A DNA stretch of 9,496 bases from an uncultured Oscillospiraceae bacterium (GTDB taxonomy: Bacteria > Bacillota > Clostridia > Oscillospirales > Oscillospiraceae): NCBI GenBank assembly GCA_944385065.1, contig CALWVX010000058.1, positions 1 to 9,496 on the forward strand. The letters run 5' to 3'. Under the pieces are notes generated by a model. The model saw only the letters and a list, made by a program, of their open reading frames with translations. It was not told where the DNA came from and searched no databases. Position numbers and translations under genes: made by a program. Below are positions 5,973-9,496 of this stretch, piece by piece. Positions within the stretch are counted from its first letter, which is position 1. Each line of letters opens with the position of its first letter.

Positions 5973-7088
5973 ATGGCACGGATCACTGTGGAGCGCAACA
6001 TCTCATTTGACCAGGACAGGGGACTGTTCTATGTGAACATGGACCTGGGGGTGGATGGAGAGGGCCGGCGGGTGCGCCAGTACCGCACCTATCCCACCCT
6101 GACCGCCGCCCGGGCGGGGCTGCGCACCTTCCTCACCAACCGGGAGGAGGTCCAGCAGACCCCCCGCCACCAGACCACCCTGTCCGAGTGGCTGGAGTAC
6201 TGGATGGACACCATCGTCCGGCCCAACCGGGCGGGGACCACCGTGTACGCCTATCAGAAGATCATCGACAACCACCTGGGGCCCGCCCTGGGGCACATCC
6301 CGCTGCTGAAGCTCACCCCCAAGGACATCCAGCTCTATTACTCCCAGGTGCAGCGGGACAGCGGCCTGTGCTCCAACACCCTGCGCCGGCACCACGACAT
6401 GCTCTCCTCCTGCCTGCGGGCGGCGGTGAAGCAGGACATGCTCCGGGTCTCCCCCACGGAGCGGGTGGAGGCCCCCCGCCCCGTCCAGTACGAGGCCGAC
6501 TTCTACCGCCCCGAGGAGCTCAAGCGGCTGTACGAGCTGCTGGAGGGCCACTATCTGGAGCTGCCCGCCCACCTGGCGGGCAGCCTGGGCCTGCGGCGGG
6601 AGGAGCTGTGCGGCCTGAAGTGGGAGAGCGTGAACTTTCAGCGCCGGCTCATCGCCATCCGGGAGGCCCGCACCGCCTTCGGGGCCACCATCGTCCAGAA
6701 GGAGACCAAAAACCGCTCCTCCATGCGCACCCTGTACATGACCGAGGGCATCCGCCGCCTGCTGCTCCGGGAGCGGGCCCGGCAGAAGAAGGCCCTGTCC
6801 GCCCCCGCCGAGTATGTGGTGCTCAACCCCAAGGGGGAGCCCTGGTCCCCCAACGCCCTGTCCCTGTCCTTCACCCGGTTTGTCCGAGGCCACGACCTGC
6901 CCCGGGTCACCCTCCACGGCCTGCGCCACTCCTTCGCCACCATCGCCTCCTTCCAGGGGGCCTCCCTGTTCGACATCGGGAAGGCGCTGGGCCACTCCAC
7001 CCCCGCCACCACCGGGCGCATCTACACCCACCTCATCGACCGCACCCACGAGGACACCCTGCTGAAGGTGTCCGACGCCCTGGAATAG
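5973..7088 (+). CDS. Tyrosine-type site-specific recombinase / integrase
   Basis: A 371-residue phage-integrase-family recombinase that would cut and rejoin DNA through a 3'-phosphotyrosine link. Residues 1-60 form an arm-type N-terminal domain (basic, with a WxxY-like Tyr-rich strand pattern). Residues 65-165 form a SAM-like core-binding domain (TLSEWLEYWMDTIVRPN, QLYYSQVQ). The catalytic domain has the full set: Arg208 in GLRREEL, Lys246 in ETKNRS, His315 and Arg318 in HGLRHSF, His341 in LGHST and nucleophile Tyr351 in RIYTHL. The start at 5973 has AAAGGAGG (5955-5962) ten bases upstream. The frame opens 35 codons earlier but that part is not convincing protein. No excisionase, phage or conjugation gene and no evident att site is in the window, so its target is unknown. 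It faces the convergent symporter gene and lies next to the repeat cluster. Confidence 0.9.
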   Translation: MARITVERNISFDQDRGLFYVNMDLGVDGEGRRVRQYRTYPTLTAARAGLRTFLTNREEVQQTPRHQTTLSEWLEYWMDTIVRPNRAGTTVYAYQKIIDNHLGPALGHIPLLKLTPKDIQLYYSQVQRDSGLCSNTLRRHHDMLSSCLRAAVKQDMLRVSPTERVEAPRPVQYEADFYRPEELKRLYELLEGHYLELPAHLAGSLGLRREELCGLKWESVNFQRRLIAIREARTAFGATIVQKETKNRSSMRTLYMTEGIRRLLLRERARQKKALSAPAEYVVLNPKGEPWSPNALSLSFTRFVRGHDLPRVTLHGLRHSFATIASFQGASLFDIGKALGHSTPATTGRIYTHLIDRTHEDTLLKVSDALE

Positions 7089-7099
7089 GGCGGGACGGC

Positions 7100-7141
7100 A
7101 AAAAACTCCCCCCCGTCCGGCGGCGGGCCGGACAGGGGGAG
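7100..7141 (-). terminator. Intrinsic terminator of the symporter gene
   Basis: Read on the minus strand: CTCCCCC then GTCCGGC pair with GCCGGAC then GGGGGAG through a short GC-rich loop, followed by six T residues (the plus-strand A-run at 7100-7105). It lies 21 bases after the symporter stop, in the gap between two convergent genes. On the plus strand no T-run follows the stem, so it should not be efficient for the recombinase gene. Confidence 0.85.
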
Positions 7142-7161
7142 CGGAACGGCAGGGGGCGGGG

Positions 7162-8358
7162 TTACAGCTGCTCCGCCCGGGGGATCTTGTGCCGGTCGGC
7201 GTAGCCGGTGAGCATCAGGGTCAGGGCGCCGTCGCCGGTGATGTTGCAGGCGGTGCCGAAGCTGTCCTGCAGGGCGAAGATGGTCATCATCAGGCCGGTG
7301 CCCGTGGTGTCAAAGCCCAGCACGCTGGTGATCAGGCCCAGGGAGGCCATCACCGTGCCGCCGGGCACGCCGGGGGCGCCCACGGCGAACACCCCCAGCA
7401 GGAAGCAGAACAGCACCATGGTGTGCAGGGGCGGGATGGAGCCGTAGAGCACCTGGGAGACGGTCATGACGAAGAACACCTCGGTGAGCACCGAGCCGCA
7501 CAGGTGGATGTTGGCGAACAGAGGGATGCCGAAGTCCACCATGTCGCTCCGCAGCACCCTGGATTTGTGGGCGCACCGCAGGGCCACCGCCATGGTGGCG
7601 GCGGAGGACATGGTGCCCACGGCGGTGAGGTAGGCCGGGCCGTAGTGCCGGACCACCTCCCAGGGGTTGGCCCGGGCGTACAGGCCGGCGGCCAGATACA
7701 GCACCGCCATCCACAGATAGTGGCCCGCCATGACGATGAGGATGACGATCAGGAAGACGGGCAGCTGCCGGGTGATGGAGCCCTCATAGGCCAGGCCGCA
7801 GAAGGTGCCGGCGATGAAGAAGGGCAGAATGGGGATGACCACCCGCACCACGATCTCCACCACCACCCGCTGGAACTCCTCCAGCACGTCGGTGATGACC
7901 CGGGCCTTGGCCCAGGTGGCCGCCAGGCCCAGCAGGACGGAGAGCACCAGGGCGGACATGACCGACATGATGGGGGCGATCTCCAGGTTGAACAGCAGCT
8001 CGGGCAGCTCGTTGAGCCCCTCCGCCGCCGACTGGATGGACAGGGCGGGGATGATGGCGTAGCCCGCCGACATGGACAGCAGGGCGGCCAGCACCGACGA
8101 GCTGTAGGCCAGCACCAGGGCCAGCAGCAGCAGCCGGGAGGCGTTCTGCTTCAGCCGGGTGATGGACGGGGCGATAAAGCCGATGATGATCAGGGGCACG
8201 CAGAAGTTGATGATGGAGCCCAGCAGCTCTTTGATGGTGAGCACCACCTGCATCGCGCTGACGCCCCACGCCGGCCCGTCGCACAGCAGACCCAGGGCGA
8301 TGCCCACCACCACGCCGATGAGCAGGCGGACGGGCAGGCTTCCAAAGACTTTTTTCAT
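7162..8358 (-). CDS. Dicarboxylate/amino acid:cation symporter (DAACS/SDF family)
   Basis: A 398-residue polytopic inner-membrane protein, hydrophobic throughout, slightly shorter than typical GltPh/GltP-type carriers (about 400-440). Family landmarks: a serine-rich re-entrant loop GTMSSAAT at 248-255 (HP1), GAPGVPGGT at 327-335 (HP2 tip) and the TM8 signature D365-S-F-G-T-A-C-N372-I-T-G-D376, which in the family binds substrate and Na+. The TM7 motif usually reading NMDGT is here FANIHLCGS (281-289), so a key cation-coupling motif is altered; the substrate and coupling ion cannot be assigned. The start has AGAGG (8366-8370) seven bases upstream and a strong promoter 50-80 bases upstream. It is a single-gene unit with its own terminator, downstream of mntP on the same strand. 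A serine/threonine or dicarboxylate substrate is equally possible. Confidence 0.88.
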   Translation of the reverse strand: MKKVFGSLPVRLLIGVVVGIALGLLCDGPAWGVSAMQVVLTIKELLGSIINFCVPLIIIGFIAPSITRLKQNASRLLLLALVLAYSSSVLAALLSMSAGYAIIPALSIQSAAEGLNELPELLFNLEIAPIMSVMSALVLSVLLGLAATWAKARVITDVLEEFQRVVVEIVVRVVIPILPFFIAGTFCGLAYEGSITRQLPVFLIVILIVMAGHYLWMAVLYLAAGLYARANPWEVVRHYGPAYLTAVGTMSSAATMAVALRCAHKSRVLRSDMVDFGIPLFANIHLCGSVLTEVFFVMTVSQVLYGSIPPLHTMVLFCFLLGVFAVGAPGVPGGTVMASLGLITSVLGFDTTGTGLMMTIFALQDSFGTACNITGDGALTLMLTGYADRHKIPRAEQL

Positions 8359-8408
8359 AACAGAACCTCTCCCTCTCCAATTTTGATGCGGGAATACACA
8401 GCCGCGCC

Positions 8409-8437
8409 ATTATACTATATTATGCGGGAAAAGGCAA
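8409..8437 (-). promoter_or_regulatory. Sigma-A promoter of the symporter gene
   Basis: On the minus strand, -35 TTGCCT (8432-8437), 17-base spacer, -10 TATAAT (8409-8414). It sits between the end of mntP and the symporter start, giving a leader of about 45 bases, so the symporter need not depend on mntP transcription. No convincing terminator for mntP is visible in the same gap. Confidence 0.82.
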
Positions 8438-8451
8438 ACCGGTTCCCGAAC

Positions 8452-9012
8452 TCAGGCCAGAACGGTGTGCTCCAGCAGGATTTTGACCCCCATGAGGATC
8501 AGAATGGCGCCCCCGGCCAGCTCGGCCTTCTTCTCGAACCGGTCGCCGAAGACCGAGCCGATCTTCACCCCCGCGGCGGCCAGCACCAGGGTGGTGACCC
8601 CGATCAGGGACACCGCCGGGGCGATCTCCACCTTGAGAAAGGCGAAGGTCACCCCCACCGCCAGGGCGTCGATGCTGGTGGCCACCGCCAGGGGCAGCAT
8701 GGCCCGGGGACCGAAGGAGCTGTCCAGGTGCTCCTCGCCGCCCCCCAGAGCCTCCCGGATCATGTTCAGGCCGATCAGGCCCAGCAGCACAAAGGCCACC
8801 CAGTGGTCCACCGACGAGATCAGCCCCTGGAACCGCACCCCCAGCAGAAAGCCGATCAGGGGCATCAGGGCCTGAAAGCCCCCGAACCACACCCCGCAGA
8901 TCAGGCACTGGCCCGGGGTGGGGCGGCCGGCGGACAGCCCCTTGCACAGGGACACGGCGAAGGCGTCCATGGACAGGCTCAGGGCGATGAGAAACAGCTC
9001 GAAAAACTCCAT
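8452..9012 (-). CDS. mntP: Manganese efflux pump MntP
   Basis: A 186-residue membrane protein, the normal length for MntP, expected to have six transmembrane helices in two related halves and to export Mn2+. Each half carries the family's conserved acidic signature: SMDAFAVSLCKGL with Asp16, and ATSIDALAVGV with Asp115. The start at 9012 is set by AAGGAGG (9021-9027), eight bases upstream, and by the family N-terminus MEFFELFLIALSLSMDAF. The frame extends upstream to 9090 but that part is riboswitch terminator sequence. A yybP-ykoY manganese riboswitch lies directly upstream, independently supporting the function. The gene is divergent from the tRNA-Leu gene. Confidence 0.96.
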   Translation of the reverse strand: MEFFELFLIALSLSMDAFAVSLCKGLSAGRPTPGQCLICGVWFGGFQALMPLIGFLLGVRFQGLISSVDHWVAFVLLGLIGLNMIREALGGGEEHLDSSFGPRAMLPLAVATSIDALAVGVTFAFLKVEIAPAVSLIGVTTLVLAAAGVKIGSVFGDRFEKKAELAGGAILILMGVKILLEHTVLA

Positions 9013-9045
9013 ATGTACTTCCTCCTTGGGCCGCCCCGGACAAAG

Positions 9046-9078
9046 AAAAAAGACCCACCTGCCCCTCCCCGGACAGGT
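9046..9078 (-). terminator. Mn2+-responsive terminator upstream of mntP
   Basis: On the minus strand ACCTGTCC pairs with GGGCAGGT (8 bp, one G-T pair) around GGGGAG, then GGGTC and a run of six T residues. The first strand, ACCTGT, is also the 3' strand of riboswitch P1, so terminator and metal-bound aptamer cannot form together. The mntP ribosome binding site lies 19 bases after the T-run. Confidence 0.88.
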
Positions 9079-9166
9079 AAGTCTCGTCATTTCAGAGCCG
9101 GCCAGGGGAATGCTCCCCAGTGTGTTGACCGGCCTCCCGCGCCGCGGCGACTACTCCCTTACTGTG
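9070..9166 (-). ncRNA. yybP-ykoY manganese riboswitch
   Basis: Minus-strand signature elements in order: AAGGGAGTAG, a GC-rich arm (CGCCGCGGCG), GGTCAACACACTGG, a hairpin GGGGAGCATTCCCC, then CTGAAATGACGAGACTTACC. P1 pairs ACAGTAAG with CTTACCTGT with one bulged C. These match the yybP-ykoY consensus, which senses Mn2+ and precedes mntP and other metal exporters. Because P1 overlaps the terminator stem, metal binding should allow read-through (an on-switch), fitting an export gene. Confidence 0.93.
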
Positions 9167-9172
9167 AGGGGT

Positions 9173-9202
9173 AGTGTACCACGGCGGGGCGGAGGCTGTC
9201 AA
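9173..9202 (-). promoter_or_regulatory. Sigma-A promoter of the riboswitch-mntP unit
   Basis: On the minus strand, -35 TTGACA (9197-9202) and -10 TACACT (9173-9178) with an 18-base spacer. The predicted start near 9166 falls at the first base of riboswitch P1, leaving almost no extra leader. Confidence 0.82.
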
Positions 9203-9281
9203 CCGCTTTTTGCCGCCGGAGGGGAAAAAGGGGCGGCTCCGGCCCCCGAAAAAAGAATTTGAGATTTTTTGAAAAAATGTG

Positions 9282-9310
9282 TTGACAGGAGGCCGGGACT
9301 GTGGTATTAT
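9282..9310 (+). promoter_or_regulatory. Sigma-A promoter of tRNA-Leu
   Basis: Perfect -35 TTGACA (9282-9287), 17-base spacer, -10 TATTAT (9305-9310), preceded by A/T tracts (9249-9277) that could act as an UP element. Transcription would start about 33 bases before the mature tRNA. It is back-to-back with the mntP promoter. Confidence 0.88.
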
Positions 9311-9349
9311 CTCTCTTGCGCTGAGCGAGCGCGACAATCAAATCGGGAT

Positions 9350-9436
9350 GCGCGAGTGGTGGAATTGGTAGACTCGCTGGCTTCAGGTGCCAGTGCTCGC
9401 AAGGGCGTGCGGGTTCGACTCCCGCCTCGCGCACCA
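9350..9436 (+). tRNA. tRNA-Leu (anticodon CAG)
   Basis: An 87-nt class II tRNA. Acceptor GCGCGAG (9350-9356) pairs with CTCGCGC (9426-9432), followed by A and an encoded CCA. The D arm has TGGAATTGGTAGAC. The anticodon stem CTGGC/GCCAG holds loop TTCAGGT with anticodon CAG, reading CUG codons. A long variable arm (TGCTCGCAAGGGCGT) is typical of leucine tRNAs. The T arm is GCGGG-TTCGACT-CCCGC. CUG is the dominant leucine codon in the neighbouring genes, so this should be a heavily used tRNA. Confidence 0.97.
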
Positions 9437-9443
9437 AACCCAT

Positions 9444-9496
9444 ATAATCCGAACCCATTTCCAATCGGTGAAGGGTTCGGATTATTGCTTTTCTTT
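9444..9496 (+). terminator. Intrinsic terminator of tRNA-Leu
   Basis: A perfect 13-bp stem (ATAATCCGAACCC at 9444-9456 against GGGTTCGGATTAT at 9473-9485) with a 16-base loop, followed by TGCTTTTCTTT at the window edge. It begins seven bases after the tRNA CCA end. Confidence 0.9.

Noticed and set aside
8438..8452. Terminator for mntP at the GTTC/GAAC palindrome
   Set aside because: Stem of only four base pairs and no clean T-run; the stretch is better explained as sequence just upstream of the symporter promoter.
7189..9174. 661-codon plus-strand open frame opposite the symporter and mntP
   Set aside because: Its product is a His/Gly/Gln-rich low-complexity chain antisense to two well-supported genes and the manganese riboswitch.
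9159..9464. Minus-strand 101-codon open frame across the tRNA-Leu region
   Set aside because: It is antisense to the tRNA and its promoter. Its REAGVEPARPCEHWHLKPAS segment is just the complement of the tRNA, a well-known type of false gene.

Overview
The window looks like chromosomal DNA from a GC-rich gut Firmicute, most likely of the Oscillospiraceae (Flavonifractor, Lawsonibacter or Intestinimonas type). The evidence is strong AAGGAGG-type ribosome binding sites, TTGACA/TATAAT promoters, an S-box riboswitch on metK, a butyrate-pathway dehydrogenase, and intergenic palindromic repeats of a style common in that group. The assignment is an inference and no species is claimed.

Layout. 1-207 is the 3' end of a GreA/GreB-like gene. 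364-1263 is a 3-hydroxybutyryl-CoA dehydrogenase followed by a terminator. 1318-1473 is a short remnant of a GNAT acetyltransferase. Its last codons contain a consensus promoter that reads into a SAM-I riboswitch and metK (1659-2843, own terminator). 2899-3286 and 4871-5972 are gene-free and filled with mosaic palindromic repeats. These lie in inverted, largely colinear order on either side of a minus-strand FAD-dependent dehydrogenase (3287-4870). A tyrosine recombinase with a complete catalytic set follows (5973-7088). Converging on it is a minus-strand DAACS-type symporter (7162-8358). Upstream of that, also on the minus strand, is the manganese exporter gene mntP (8452-9012), behind a yybP-ykoY manganese riboswitch with an overlapping terminator. 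A tRNA-Leu(CAG) gene with its own promoter and terminator closes the window on the plus strand.

How it works together. Most transcription units are single genes with their own promoter, regulatory RNA or terminator. Two are metabolite-sensing units: SAM controlling SAM synthesis, and Mn2+ controlling Mn2+ export. In both, the RNA architecture and the gene product agree. There is no clear multi-gene operon and no defence island or CRISPR array. The least explained structure is the repeat system at 2.9-5.75 kb. It includes a 91-nt inverted repeat with one mismatch, with copies about 1.8 kb apart, bracketing the FAD dehydrogenase. It also includes hairpin modules in which both stem strands change together between copies. 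The neighbouring recombinase makes an invertible or mobile segment worth testing, but nothing here proves one.
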